A DNA stretch of 64,000 nucleotides from assembly GCA_008694505.1 (NCBI GenBank), contig VZDJ01000594.1, positions 14,687,804 to 14,751,803 on the forward strand. The letters are read 5' to 3'. Below are positions 25,740 to 38,200 of the stretch, piece by piece. A program made the translations under genes and the position numbers. This DNA is from Cyanoderma ruficeps (taxonomy: Eukaryota; Chordata; Aves; Passeriformes; Timaliidae). Position 1 is the stretch's first letter, and each line of letters begins with the position of its first letter. The notes beneath the pieces were generated by a model that was given only the letters and a program-made list of their open reading frames with translations, had not been told where the DNA came from and ran no database searches.

Positions 25740-26430
25740 AAGAGACACTGCCCGACAGCCGGAGACGAGTGGACGGGTTCCCACCCTCGAGCGAACCCGA
25801 CGGCTCCGGCGGCCGCTGCCCTGCCCCGACCCGGGGCCGGCGCGGGCAGCGCCCCGTCACAGGGCGGGGAGAGGCAGGGCAGGAAGTCGGTTCTGGTTCC
25901 TGGGTTAAGGCGCCCAGGCAGGAGCGAGCGCCCAGTGCCGGGACCGGCCGCGGGCTCCGTGAGGCGCTCGTAAGTCGGAGTCGCTTTGGAAACCACGCGC
26001 TCCTGGCGCTCCCGGGAGCGGCGGGGCTCGGCCCGGGGCCGGAGCGCGGCCCGGGGGATCCCGAGCCGGGGGCTCCTGGGCCGCGCTTCCGCCCCCTGCT
26101 CCCGGCGGTGCCGCTTCCCCCTCGACGCCGCTCGGTCCGGCCCGGGAGCGGGGCCGGGGGCGAGTGGTTTGCGCGCGGAGGCGCTCCGGGAGCGGGGAAT
26201 CGGGGGACGGGATCCGCGGGCTCGCTGCCGGGAGGCGATGGCCCGGGCGGGCGAGCGCAGGAGCAGGAAGAGGCGGCTGCCCCCGCGGGCAGCGGCGGCG
26301 CGGCGAGGGGAGCGAACCCCAGCGCTCCGGGAATCAGCGTCCCGAGCCCTGAGCGCGCTGGGGCTGCCCAGCTCTAACGCTGGTGTGCCGTGAGGGGCTC
26401 CTGCTGTGTTAACGACGCATCCCGCCGTCG
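25740..26430 (+). promoter_or_regulatory. TANK: CpG island; probable TANK promoter and noncoding first exon
   Basis: About 0.7 kb of very G+C- and CpG-rich DNA in an otherwise AT-rich region. It contains GC boxes, including GGGCGGGG at 25862-25869 and a gggcgggcg run near 26241, and I see no TATA box. It lies 4.5 kb upstream of the first coding exon of TANK on the same strand. A consensus donor GTAAGT at 25970-25975 could end the noncoding first exon. Open frames of up to 202 codons run through the island on both strands, but GC-rich DNA has few stops and none of these shows a domain. The island may drive divergent transcription as well. Confidence 0.75.
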
Positions 26431-29400
26431 GGCAAAGCAGGAATTGTGACTAGTCAGAAAAAAATAAGGGAAAAAACAAGACACAAAAAAGTTCAATGAG
26501 CTCTCAGTCTCTCACAAATGATTACCTCAACAGGCTTCCAGTTCCCAGGATGATGGCAGTGTAACTTACAAAATATAGCAATCGAAAAGTCTGTTTTGAA
26601 AGCAGAAATATGTAGAGAAGTGCTTGCGGTTGGATGGCACCTGTGTTCTCATGTCTCATGAAAGTAGGAGCGGTAGGAAAGTGTATTATGAATTAATGTG
26701 CATATACACATGATTAGCTAAAACCTCTCTTTCAGAATTTAAGGTGGTTTTTGAGGCACTATGAAAACTGGTATGAAAACTCTAGTGAGCTGTGGAGCTG
26801 GGATTGCAGCAGAAATATGTTGCTAATCTTTGTGTTGGAGCTTTTTCGGCATTTGACTAAGAAAATGCATATTACTATTTCTTTTTTTCCCGCCACTTAC
26901 ATCAGCAGAGTGTTTCTGATTTGAAGCAAGTTTTTTAAGATAATTGGGAGGTTTCATTTGGTGTGTTTACTTAGAACTTTGCCTTACAATATTAGCTGTA
27001 CCTAGTGGTTATCCAGTGTGCAAGTCTTTACTCATATATGAAATTCCAGTTATCATTGCCATAGCTCCAGCAGCATAGCGCTCACAGGTATTCACACTTG
27101 CAGGACAACCTCTGTAACTAATCTCTTCCTCTAATTCTGTCCCTGTTAGAATAAATGCAGCATTTTGTAGTGCTGTATCTCTGCTGACTATGTATTGCTG
27201 TTAATGATTGCGAAAGTCTTTAGGATCTAATGAATATCCAGAATGTAAATTGCTAAAGATCAGGATTGTCAGCTTTGAGCTGAATTATGTTCCAGCTGCC
27301 ATTTGGATGCAGCATAACTAATCATAACTGATTAAAATAGCAGGGATATTTGGGTTGGGGTTTTTTGGTTTGTTGGTTTTTTGGGGGGTTTTTTTAGGCC
27401 TGTTGGGAGGGAGTTTTTTCCTCCTCATTGGATGCAGGGAGAAGGGTAAATGACAAGGAACAGTTCGCAAATTCCCTGATAAATATTGATGCCTATGGAG
27501 GAGAAGCAGGAAAATGAGCCAGTTTTTCTAACTGCAAGGAGTTCTGGATATGAGACAGATAACATAAGAAGCAGTTATTTATTCCAGCAGCAGGCAACCC
27601 GGGGTGTGACTACAGAGTAGTTTAATCCAATCTAAATCTAGACTGCGGCAGTCCTGCCCACGGCTAGTCGCATGTTCCCACTGCCTCCTTGTGCTGGTAG
27701 TAGTGCTCCAGCAGCCTTGCAGTGAGCTAGCTCCAGTTTTAATTTCGAGGTTGGTTTTTTTAGGGGGTTTGTTGTTGCTTTTTTGAGGAAGTAGGGAGCT
27801 ACTTTGGCATACTCAGCTGTGCAGCATGGAAATACTGATAGCGGTAACAGTAAGCAGCAAAAATCCATGGCCAGAGATGAGCAAAGGCTGGCCTGTCCTC
27901 AGTGGCAGTGCAGACTTGTGACCCTGTTACATAACCGTGGCTTAATGTTACAACTCAAAGCCAGTGCTGCTGTTGAACACAGGAATTCTGTCTGCCTGTT
28001 GTGGGTTTCCGTCTCTGTGCAGGCTTCCTTGTGTTATCATGCCATTTGAAGTGGTCTGTGGATCTGACCTGCATTAAAACTAATGCAGCAAAAATACATT
28101 TAGTTTTAAACTGGGTTGGTTTGCTGATACAGTTTACAGCAAAGTTGCCCATGCTTGAAGAAAGGCAAGGGTAAGGTCAAAGAAGAATGCCTAGGGTATG
28201 GGGTGAAGATAGGACCAATTCTTCTAGTTACGGTGCCATCTTAAAGTGTTACTTGTAGTTACTTCCACTGATCTTTTCTTACTGCGTGGAGTCTGAAGTT
28301 TAGGGAGCTACCAGTAAGTAATTTTTCCATACCAAGTAGAAAATCAGGCACTGTGGTACAATTCTGCCTGTTGGATCAATTACTTTTGATACCATCAGCC
28401 TGGATGACAGCAGCACTCTTTGTTAATGTTCCCAGTCACAATGAATGACTAGAAGGCTGGAAATTAGATACAAGTTTTAAATACTGCTGTTCAAATGGAG
28501 GTTTGAGTTTGCATGAATGAAATTACAACCTTCATTTTCTGTGAACTGTGAGGCACATGGAGCTGAGCCCTATTCTCTCCATTAGAAGCTGAACATAATT
28601 TCTTAAATCTCATTGCACTCATTTTTTGTAGTTATATGTAAAGCACATGCCATTTATTAGGTAAGTTGTTAACAGTGGAGGATTTCAGAAGAGTACAAAA
28701 TCAATACTGATGCAAACTTTGCAAGCTTTTAAAGATTGTGAGAACACACTTTCACAGTCACTTTCAGCTATAACAATGCCCTCTGCAGTTTAACACCTGT
28801 CCCTGAAGGCAGATATAATATCTGATTTTATTCATTGAACTACATAGAACAGTCCTTCATTTGAAAAGGAAAGAAAGCCTAGCCATTTATTTAAAGGTGT
28901 GCCCCAGATATGAGCATGAATATTCCACTTAGTGAAGGGATACCATTTGAGGGAGGAAAGAGGTGGATGAAGTAGCCTGTGGTACTAACAATGCTTTGAG
29001 ACAGCATGCACAGTTGGAGATTGTAAACTACTCAACTGTTGTTTAGGAAAACAGAACAAGTCAAAACAAACAAAGCCTTTCATGTGAAACAATATAGGCC
29101 TTTTACGCAAAACTTGTACACTTGGATTTTAGTAACATTTGTTACATCAAAGGATCCCTAAAAAAATTCCAAGTTGTTAAAGAATTCGCTTTGTTGCTAT
29201 TAAAGTACAGCCATGCCAGAGGTGAGATACAATGTCTTTTTCTGTAGGAACAAATCAGTAAAATAAAATTTTAAGGACAAAAAGTGTGATGTCCATACAG
29301 TACTCTGTTGAACCTTCTAGAAAAGTCAGACCACATTTCTGTATTCAAGCCCTACAATAGGGAAGGTATTCAAAAGCAAGGAAACATGAAAAAAATCTTC

Positions 29401-30268
29401 AAGCTGCAATCTTCAGAATTTTGAGCAGTGTCCAAGGCAGTTTACCCTTGTACTCTTCTTGCTGGGCTTATCCTCATGTGACTTTCTTTAGTAATATTTG
29501 TGGTTTATGAATAATCCCAGGAGATAGTGAGAGATTATAGTAGCAGTCCACACTGCTTTAAATACCAGCAGGGATTAAATTGCTATTTTTTTCTTAATGC
29601 TGCTATCTTTTTTACAGGGGGCTGTGGGGTAGGGGTTGAGACTTCATTAACTTGTTCCCTACTGTACTTGTATTATGCTAAATTTTGATCTTAAGATTAG
29701 TATCATTTATTACTATAGAAGCAAATTACCTGTGTTTGCAAAGTTCTTGAAATTGGAGTCTGACACTTCATAATAGTGTTCTAGTAGTGTTCTTATGTGT
29801 TGAAGTTCATGAGCTGTAGTTTTGGGAGTTGTTACTGAAATTGTACACGAAGTGTAAGAAGTTCATAATATTGTGTGAAAAGGGCCAAGTCTTGATAATT
29901 CATTCTGGTTGGTATCACTGATTTTTAGATAATAGAGGTTTTAACTATACCTTAGGGTAGCTTGTGTTGACATTTTCAAATTTAGCACAGAATAGGATAG
30001 GTTTATGTGACCTAATTGAGTTTTTGTCTTTTGTCTTTTTATTTCTTAATGCTGATGGGAAAGATGTGTGCTAATGTCTTTACAAACAATTCCATGGGTG
30101 AGGGTATGGGTGTTAAGATCTTTGAAATGGATCTTAATGTCTTTACCAACTTCAAGCAGCAAGTTTGTTGCAGAGCCCAGACAGTATGACTCCTGAAGCA
30201 GACAAATGGGTCCTTACAAGCCTGAGTTTCTGAACTTTGGGGTAAAATGACAGGTTCAAGGGGCCACA
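26431..30268 (+). other. TANK: TANK intron 1 (upstream part)
   Basis: No coding exon is recognised between the CpG island and the first coding exon. The stretch includes a G/T-rich tract at about 27353-27414 and another near 27750-27785. Open frames are short. The noncoding exon 1 to exon 2 splice is inferred and its exact donor is not proven. Confidence 0.55.
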
Positions 30269-30498
30269 TGTGGTAGGCAGTTCAGGAAGGCTGTACCTTC
30301 TTAGTACCTTAGCCAGGGGGGGAAGGAAGGGGGCAACTTGCGGCCGGGAGTTCAGGATAAAAGGAGGCTGCGCCCTCCGAAACCTCAAACCCCGCAGGGC
30401 GTGCCCCAGTGCACTCTCTTCCTCCCTTTATTCAAATACAGTTGCAGGACTCCTCTGACTCTGGACACTGGCTTTTCAGAGCGTGGTTTTTTCGCACA
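30269..30498 (+). mobile_element. LTR-like element, probably a solo avian endogenous retrovirus LTR
   Basis: The block starts TGTG and ends CACA, as retroviral LTRs do (TG...CA). Inside are a GC-rich centre, a TATA-like ggataaaagg at about 30353-30364, then 'gtgccccagtgcactctc', a poly(A)-signal-like ttattcaaataca and 'ggactcctctgactctgg'. That order resembles the U3-R-U5 layout of short avian ERV LTRs as I remember them. No internal viral genes, primer site or second LTR lie next to it, and I found no target-site duplication. It sits in TANK intron 1, 402 bases upstream of exon 2, in the same orientation. The exact family is uncertain. Confidence 0.55.
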
Positions 30499-30948
30499 AT
30501 GCCAAAAGCTGAGTTTAGCTTTGGTTATTAATGCTGACTTTATTTCACAATTATGTAAACGTTAAACTTTTGGAGATCATGTAAAATTAGGTAACTGGTA
30601 ATCTGCATCAATTTTATGTCTCAGTCTTAAACACTATAACTACAGATACGTTTATACATCCTATACATCCAGAATTTGATTCAGAGTTAAGTTGCTTTTG
30701 TTTGTCTTTTGTTTAAACCTATCCCTAGACATAAAATTAAATGTTGAGGTGAACAGTGTTATAGTTCAAGCTATGCTGTTAATGATCATACTGCATGTAT
30801 CAGTTGAATACAACAGTGGCACAAGTCATGCTATATATGATTTTAGTTATATACTGCTGTTCCTTAGTGTTCTCTCTTTTTCCTTCTGATTACTTTTCAG
30901 GTCTGTTAACTTGACCATCTTTCCAGTGATGAAACAACATTGGGAATT

Positions 30949-31047
30949 ATGGACAAAAACATTGGAGAGCAGCTTAACAGAGCTTACGAAGCCTATCGAC
31001 AAGCATGCATGGATAGGGACCATGCTGTGAAAGAACTACAGCAAAAA
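30949..31047 (+). CDS. TANK: TANK exon 2 (first coding exon), residues 1-33
   Basis: First coding exon of TANK, a cytosolic adaptor that binds TRAF1/2/3, TBK1/IKK-epsilon and NEMO and modulates NF-kB and type I interferon signalling. The exon begins at 30901 after a polypyrimidine-AG acceptor (ttacttttcag), leaving 48 bases of 5' UTR. An in-frame TAA at 30907 precedes the ATG at 30949, which fixes the start. The encoded N-terminus (MDKNIGEQLN, then RAYEAYRQACMDRD) is nearly identical to mammalian TANK and opens the N-terminal coiled coil. The donor is AAA|gtaggt, phase 0. This close match makes the gene identity firm. Confidence 0.95.
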
Positions 31048-32508
31048 GTAGGTGTTGGAATCTGAATTCTATCTTTGCAGCCATCATTCCCATGGAGGAT
31101 GGTAGTACATGTAGATACCAGTTTCACTTTAGCTGTGCACACTTTAGTGCATATGTTAAAGTTGGAAATTGCCATTATGGAACCATGCCAGTACACTGCA
31201 AAGTAACTCATTAGGCTTTGTAATTAGTTGGTGGGATTTTGACCTTGGAATTTTTTTTTTATTAGTTTTAAAGGTTGGAAAAGTGTTGTCTGTATTGGAG
31301 GATTAATGAAGTCTTCTAATGTAAACACAGCAAAGATGTATATAAAATTTACCTAACTTTAACGAAGTACTTTTTGGAATTTAATTTGCATTCTTAAAAA
31401 TAAACTTTTTATATTATTAATATAAATAGCTTCAACAATTTTTGTGACAAATGTACCTGAAAGTTGCTAGAATAAGTATTCCTCTTTCAAAAATAATAAC
31501 CTGTATATTTATTCTTTAATGAAGTAACAGAAAGTTTCTGAAGGCATTCTGACCAGTAAGAAGCACCTTTGAAGTTTTAGTTAGTCTGTTGCAGAAAACA
31601 TTAGTTCAGTCTAAACTCCTCTAGAGTGTCTCAAGTAGGACAGCATATTTCAAATCTATCAGGTTTGGGCTTTGTCATAGTCATTTTATCATGCATATTC
31701 TGCCCAGCAATGTAACCTCTGTTACAGGAAGGCTTGAATGCTTTCATTCCTACAGGACTTTCAGATACTCAGTAGGACTGGTAGGCTGGGACTTTGTTCG
31801 GGGGCCAATGAATCATATTCGGTATCAAGTTATGGAGCAGTAGTAGAATTGGAAGCAGGGAAGGAACTAACAGAGAATACTCTGATATCTGGGCCCAATC
31901 TTGCCATCTCCTTGTGTGGCAAAATAAACTAGCCAAGGCATCACAGAACACATTCCAAGTCAGTCATGTGTGCAATCATCCACTGTGCAGTCTGTCTCTA
32001 TTCATAGTCTTGCAGCAGTGCTGGTGTAAATCTGTAGAGGTTTCTATACATAACAAGCATAAGTAGTGTGATTTTGGGGCTGAAATTGCAACTAATTAAC
32101 AAAAGGCAAGACATTTTAGAATGTTTAGGGATCTTTTAAATTCTGTCTCTTAGGATGAACTATTAACTATTTGAAGGAAAGGCAGTTAATACTCCCAAAT
32201 CATCTAAAAGTACACGAAATAATCTTCTGACCAAGAAACAAGGCATTGAGTACAAGATCAGATAGTCCTTCTAAGGTCTATACAAGAAAGCCAGAGAAGT
32301 GTGAAATCATCAGTGCTAAGTGAACTAAATGCTTGCAAGATTGCTCTCTGCAGTTTCACTGGTTCAGAAATTAAAAAATTAAAGCCTTTGATAAAGGATT
32401 ACTACCAGTTTAAATCTTTGTCCTAATCAAACTTTCAGTAGTTGAATTTTATGATTTCAAAAGAGAACAAAAGTATTTTTTCAAAAAGAGTTGATACTAA
32501 AATGGCTT

Positions 32509-32545
32509 GGTTTTTTTTTTTTTTATTTGTGTTGGTTTTTTTTTT
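32509..32545. repeat. Poly-T low-complexity tract in intron 2
   Basis: Two T runs separated by atttgtgttgg. Possibly a degraded tail of a retroposon on the minus strand, but no body is recognisable beside it. Confidence 0.7.
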
Positions 32546-33020
32546 AAACAAACTCCTGTTTTTTGAATGACCTTTGTACAGTGCTTTACTCTAGTAACTT
32601 CCTCTGTTCATTGTGTGGCCTCCACACACTGTTGGATTGTCCACCATGCTGTTGTTAACAGTTTACTACTTAAGTTACCGGTAGGCCACTTGTTTTGCCA
32701 GTCTCTAGAGCTGGGAGCCATGTCAAGCACACAGAAGCCAGAGTCATCTCGGCCAGATGGTGTTTGATACAGATGGATGGTTGGTTGTCATGCAGATCTT
32801 CTAGTTGGTAACTTGTTGCTGCCATCTGACTCAAGGAATAATTTGTGCACACTGGCTGTCAAAAGCATCTTCTCTTCTGTCTGTTTTAGCTGTCATGTCT
32901 GTGCTCTGTACAGAAGTGTTGACAAGACATTGCTGTTGTACATTTTCAATTTGGTTCTCAGTGATTTTTCTGCTTCATGAGGTCTCTTATAGCTGCTGGA
33001 GTGTACTGCTCTTTGATCAC

Positions 33021-33068
33021 TTTTTTTTTTTTTAATTAAAAAAAAAACAAACCACACAACAAAAAAAA
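33021..33068. repeat. T-run/A-run near-palindrome in intron 2
   Basis: Thirteen T, then aatt, then about ten A and an A/C-rich continuation. The T and A arms are complementary and could form a hairpin. It is a simple-sequence feature without other signal. Confidence 0.7.
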
Positions 33069-34137
33069 TCATCTCATAGTACAACTACTACCAACTACTA
33101 CCTGGCATTTTAAAATCAATTTTGCTTGTAGATTTTTTTTCCTGCCTGCTTTACAGGCAAACACAGCGGACAGTAGGAGGGTGTAGAATTTAAATGTGGC
33201 TGAGATTTGAGAATTAGATGTAGCATTATGGATAAACTATGAATAGATGTGAAAACAATGCTGAGTCTTGTCCCAGATGGTGACAGGTGGTAACCTGTTA
33301 GTAGTAGACATATTCCTAATTTCAGAAAAATTCAGTGTATTCCTGTAAGTTTTCTTCTTGGGATTTCACAACTTTTCTTGCTTGATTTTAGCACTGCTGT
33401 AACTGCAGCATTAGGCATGTGCTAATGAAATAATAGTTTTGAATATTAGCATCTTCCTGCCACCTGGCCATTCATTCAGTTAATGGACTGTCTAGCAAAA
33501 TTTATAGTTTGATGAAATACAAGCAGTATTATTAGAGGAGTCTGTGTGGCCTATTTATAGCATGAGTTGTAGTATTGGAGACAAAGGATGGGGCTTTTTG
33601 CTTACCTTCCTTTCCAGCCCCATTATATAGGTTAGAAAAACTAGTCCACTACATTCAAAGAAACGTACAAGACTGTTCATAGGCAGTCAAAATGATTTAT
33701 AGAGTATCTGTTGTATGGAATAAACAATGTTGTTGCTTTCCATTTAAAATCTATCTTTTTAAAAGCCTATTTTTATATAATTTGTTAGAAAATATGAGGA
33801 GTAAATTACATTTTTCTATAGGTAAACTAACTGACAAGCATTCTGAAGAATATTGAAATTTTAATTTAAGCCTGATGCATTCTACATCTGTAAATGAAGA
33901 ATCCTAACTTAAAAGTTACAACTGACACAGCTAAAGAGTTATTAAAACTCAGGGGTTATTTCCTATAATACTTTTTCTAATCAGTACAGTCCCCAAAAGA
34001 TGGACTTGCCAAAAGTTTTTACACAGAGGACCACAACTACAGTTATCTTTAAAAATCAGAGCTGCTTTTTATATGCCAAACAGGAGACCCCTAGTCAAAA
34101 CAGAATAAGATTAATGCTAATTAAATTATATTTGCAG

Positions 34138-34246
34138 ACAGAAAACTACATGCAGCAAATACGTGAACAGCAGGAAAAGATAGAGCTTCAAAACAGCATT
34201 ATTGCAAAACTGAAATCACAGTTGGCTGCTCTGAATGCTAATAGAG
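34138..34246 (+). CDS. TANK: TANK exon 3, residues 34-69 (codon 70 split)
   Basis: The acceptor is ttatatttgcag and the donor G|gtacgt; the exon enters in phase 0 and leaves in phase 1. The peptide starts TENYMQQIREQQEKIELQN and continues through a SIIAKLKSQLAALN segment. It has the heptad-like spacing of leucine, isoleucine and charged residues expected of the N-terminal coiled coil, which in TANK supports self-association and partner binding. It aligns without gaps to the matching mammalian exon (ENYEQRIREQQ and LKSQL are shared). A longer open frame that begins upstream at 34000 is intronic read-in, not coding. Confidence 0.95.
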
Positions 34247-35088
34247 GTACGTACTCCAGTTTGCACATTATTGCTTTTTATGCTGTGTTGCACTGATGAA
34301 TAGTTCTGACTTTGTTACTTCAGTTTTTACAATATACATATTTCAAATGAGTATCATACTTTCCTGTGAATGTGAGAGTTAACACAAATGTGCTGTTTCA
34401 AGATCTATTTATATAATTCAACACTTCTGAGGTCTCTCTTTATCCTCTTCAAGAAATGGTGAGATTTTCTATAGAGGTAGAATCTGCTTACACTGAAGCC
34501 AATAAAAGTTATGAAAATATGGGTTCAAATCATTCACTACATGTTTTTTTAAATTGTTACATAATTATTTTTACACTTACCTGTTAATAAGTTTATCTCA
34601 GGTTGTTTTAGATGTGAGTGCTATGATTATATGTCTTTTATGTTAGATGAGTCTTGTGATGCGAATCTTACTGCATAACCCAAACTTTATAAGCAGGTAA
34701 TTCTCTTTCAAATCAAATAGTCATTGATGGATAATTTTTCACTGTTTGACTGAATTACACAAATAAGAGAAAAGAGTCAAAGTAACCATGTGTTAATCTG
34801 CCATGCTCATTAAATATTTATTCACACTAGCCTAACACTCCTGGTTTTCATAAATACTAGCAAAGTGGCTGACTTTTATTTTTAAGAGTACATGTGCATT
34901 TCTTTATTGCTGATTTAGTCTTGCATTGTCTCTAAGCACAGAATTTAGCATCTCTTTCTTGTTTAATTTGAAGGCTCAAAGAACATAAAGAAGTTAATAT
35001 AAATCTAGCTTCTTTTAATTTTGCTTGTACTTAGAAGCTGACTGTGAAAAATGCAGCGATAGTCAGTTGCTTTTTTTTTTCATTTCAG
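34247..35088 (+). other. TANK: TANK intron 3
   Basis: Phase 1 intron of 842 bases with gtacgt donor and ttttttttcatttcag acceptor. AT-rich; no other feature seen. Confidence 0.9.
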
Positions 35089-35201
35089 GCAATGCGCATC
35101 CCTACATTCTGATGCGTGAAGACATTGAAACATCCAACTTACCTTCCAGCCAGCTCTCTGAAAAACTGAACATAGCAAAGCAAAGAGAAAAACTCCTAAA
35201 G
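35089..35201 (+). CDS. TANK: TANK exon 4, residues 70-107
   Basis: The acceptor is a T-run ending in catttcag, and the donor is AAG|gtatgt, phase 0. The peptide includes GNAHPYILMREDIETSN and, at the end, IAKQREKLLK. The last part corresponds to the mammalian IAREKLPK segment, while the middle is much more divergent than exons 2 and 3. The exon follows the first coiled coil and probably forms a flexible linker. If the intron were retained, translation would stop after five more codons at a TAA (35217-35219), giving a 112-residue short form. Mammalian TANK is reported to have a short isoform of about this size, but I cannot tell whether it arises this way here. Confidence 0.9.
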
Positions 35202-38200
35202 GTATGTCACCTGCAGTAAGTTCACTTTTGTGCTGTGATTATACTATAAGAACCTAAAAGATAAGTGAGATTTTTACTGGTGCCTTGGTCGTGCACATGA
35301 AGTGCATGAGTGTTGTGCCACTGCAGCCTGTTTAGGTGAACTGAGCATTATCTTTGGTCCTTCCCAGTGAAATCTCTGGCCATCAAGCTCTCTAGAACAG
35401 TTTTGATCATAGAGCAGGAACTTTGTTGCTTATTTATTTCTTAACTTGCCAAAATCCAAAAAAAGGCTTTTTCTTTCTTATAAGAACATTTCACATTGCA
35501 AACGGTCTCCGTATTTTTTGCAAGGCATGGAGAATCTGCACGCAAAAAGTGGTGGAGTGGGAAGTGAATGATCCATTGCTCCAGAGATGCTGATTTGTTT
35601 GGGTTTTTTAAAGAGCCAGTGTTAAGATGATGTCTCTTCTGCCTCTTCTCACTGAAGTAACATCAACGTTTTCACTACATCCTATTGAGTTTAACAGGAG
35701 TAAGAGTAAAGTAATAGCCCAAAATAGCTGGGAAATGCCTTGAATGGATTTTACACATTGAGAAAAGAGTGACAGAGATGCACCTTTTTATTGTAAATCA
35801 TCTCACTGTGGTTTTTGAGAACTGTCTTGTAACATAAAGTCTCTTATTTTTGAATGTGATTCTCCATAGCTCCATAGCGGAGACTTTGCAAGGGTTGTAA
35901 AAAGACCCTTGTGAGAAATTAGCCATTAGAATTAAAAACAATCAATTTCAGGATTTATTTCATAAGCTACAAACAAATTAATTGTGCTAAATTCATGGAA
36001 ACACATTTTTTATCAGAAATGTAATTCCTTTAGATCCCAAAAGTAATTTCATTAGATTACTGATGCTTGCTTAGTTATCCTGAAGGAATCTTATCTGAGA
36101 TTAAGCCTTTGCAAACATTTTAAACATACTGTCAGCAAATATTTATATACACTCCTTCTCTATTTAAAAGAAAGTCTTTATATAATTTTTGTACACCAGA
36201 ATCTGTAATTATAAAATGTCATTTCTTTCCTAATCTTTGCCCTTACTTGGATTAAAACCCAACTGAAGAGTTAATTCTTTGATGGAGCATCTTTGCATAT
36301 TTTTGCTGTCTTGAGCTGGATAAAAATGATATCTTAGGGTTGCACATGAAGATCTGATTAACTCTAGTATTTCATACTCTTCTTTCTGAATGCTTACTAA
36401 AGAACAATAGCTTTAAGCAACCTAGTCATATAATGAGTTAGGAATGAAAGGAAACTGTGTTATCTGCTCTTCTTATGGGGAAACACTAAAATAATGTGAT
36501 CTCTATAATCTCAGGAGATTATAGGCAATGCATAGGAAGCTGGAATCATTATTTCTGAGCTATTTTCCTAATGGAATGTAGGTTATTTTCTTTATCTGCA
36601 TATTTGTTTTGTGTAGCCAGTTACTGCAGTTACCTCTCAGCAACAGGTATATCATCTGGATTTTGCTTCTTCTATTCCATGAACAGAAATATTTCTGAAA
36701 TACCTCTATGCAGAACAAACTATTTAAGTCTGTCTGCATGGTGGTGCATTTAAGCCCAGGCACATTGCTGTTCAAATAAGATCTCTTTAGAGGGGGTGTA
36801 TAGAGATTTAAACCGGTACAAAGTTGGGTTGACCCCACCTATTCTATGTTCCTGTTGCTGGGAAAAAGCATGGAGCTTGAGGAAAGTATGTTTGACTGGA
36901 CAAAGGCCACCTTCTGCAGAAGCACATGGATATATTTGCACCATTCTTCCAATGCAAGGAGGACCTTAATGTTTGGTATTGTGTTTAGTAAACTTGTACT
37001 GATCTGGCAAGAGTGATACAAAAATGTCCAGACAGCACAGCAGAGGCACACACACTTGTACTAGTTCTGGCTGTGTCTTGGCCATGCGGTTCATGGCTAC
37101 GAGTGAAGATATACAGCAGTATCTCTACACAAGTTATCATTTTATTGAATTTTAAAAAAACCACAGTAAGCCAGTGGAATTCATGCTTCAAGGGAAAATT
37201 GGACAACTCCATGGAAGAGATATCTGTTGAGAGTTAATAAATAGATGGAAACTATTACTAAGAAGATCTGGAAATTTATTAACGGATATACCATGAGCAT
37301 CTCCTGTTTTCTTGTACTTTTTTTCCCCCAGGTGTCATATTTTGACATCTCTTAAACTCAACACCCACCATCCCATCACTGACCCATATAGTTTTCTTGT
37401 ACATTATTCAATAAAGTATTGGCTTTTTCAGGTATTGAAATTTGGAAGTTTGAATATTCTATTTGAAAGCCTGTATTTTTTTCTAATCGTATTCTATCCA
37501 TATTCTCCTCTAAACCAAATGAATTATTCCTACAGCTATTGTCCTCTACAGTGTCCTTGAAATTCAGAGTCTCTCCCATGGCAGAATATGGTTGGGTTTA
37601 TTGATATCTTTTGAAAGTATCATTTGCTAAGTCCAGTGGGATTTTTCAGTGGACTGTATTCTGTCCTGCAGTAATGTTAATAGAAATCCTGAATTGATTA
37701 TAATAGGCGCATGATTAGAGCTGAAATTTCAGAGGTTTAAAATGAGGGACAAGCTATCTTTTCTTTGTTTTCTAGTAGGTGGCCATACATGTGTATTTTA
37801 TATGCTGTTGCCAAGGTCTGTTTCCTGTGTGTCATAAAGTGCTTTAGGATTTTTTTTGTTCACATTTGTCTTTACTGAAAGAGATGAGTGTGCCAGATCA
37901 GCTTGGTGGTCAGTACCAAACTATATACAAGACTACCAGAATTTTTCAGCCCTCTGCTTGAGAAGACCAAAGGGGCCTGCCTATATTTCTGCCTAGTTTT
38001 GAGACCCTGGCTAAACTTTGCTAAGTGGGAAGAATTGGGATCCTACTACGTCTCAGAGCCAAAGCTGTGCTGCGAACCAAACACTTTGGAGATGAGACGA
38101 TGTCAAGCTTCCAGTTTAGTACAGTCAGACATCAAAATCCTTGTGAACTCAGTAAGACATGAAGCTAAAATCAACTCTTGTGACAAGAAAACATACTAAT

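Larger units (their letters stand above)
31048..34137 (+). other. TANK: TANK intron 2
   Basis: GT...AG intron of 3.1 kb, phase 0. It contains T-rich runs at 32509-32545 and a T-run followed by an A-run at 33021-33068 that could form a hairpin. No extra exon or clear repeat family is recognised. Confidence 0.85.

Noticed and set aside
25769..26377. 202-codon + strand frame in the CpG island
   Set aside because: GC-rich DNA has few stop codons. The frame is rich in G, A, R and P, has no domain and has similar competitors in other frames and on the other strand.
27353..27414. G-quadruplex in the G/T-rich tract
   Set aside because: The G runs are uneven (several of only two) and separated by long T runs, so a stable four-tract structure is not supported.
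34000..34296. Start of TANK exon 3 placed at an upstream ATG (34000)
   Set aside because: The acceptor at 34137/34138, the phase and the homology begin at the TENY segment; the upstream part is intron.
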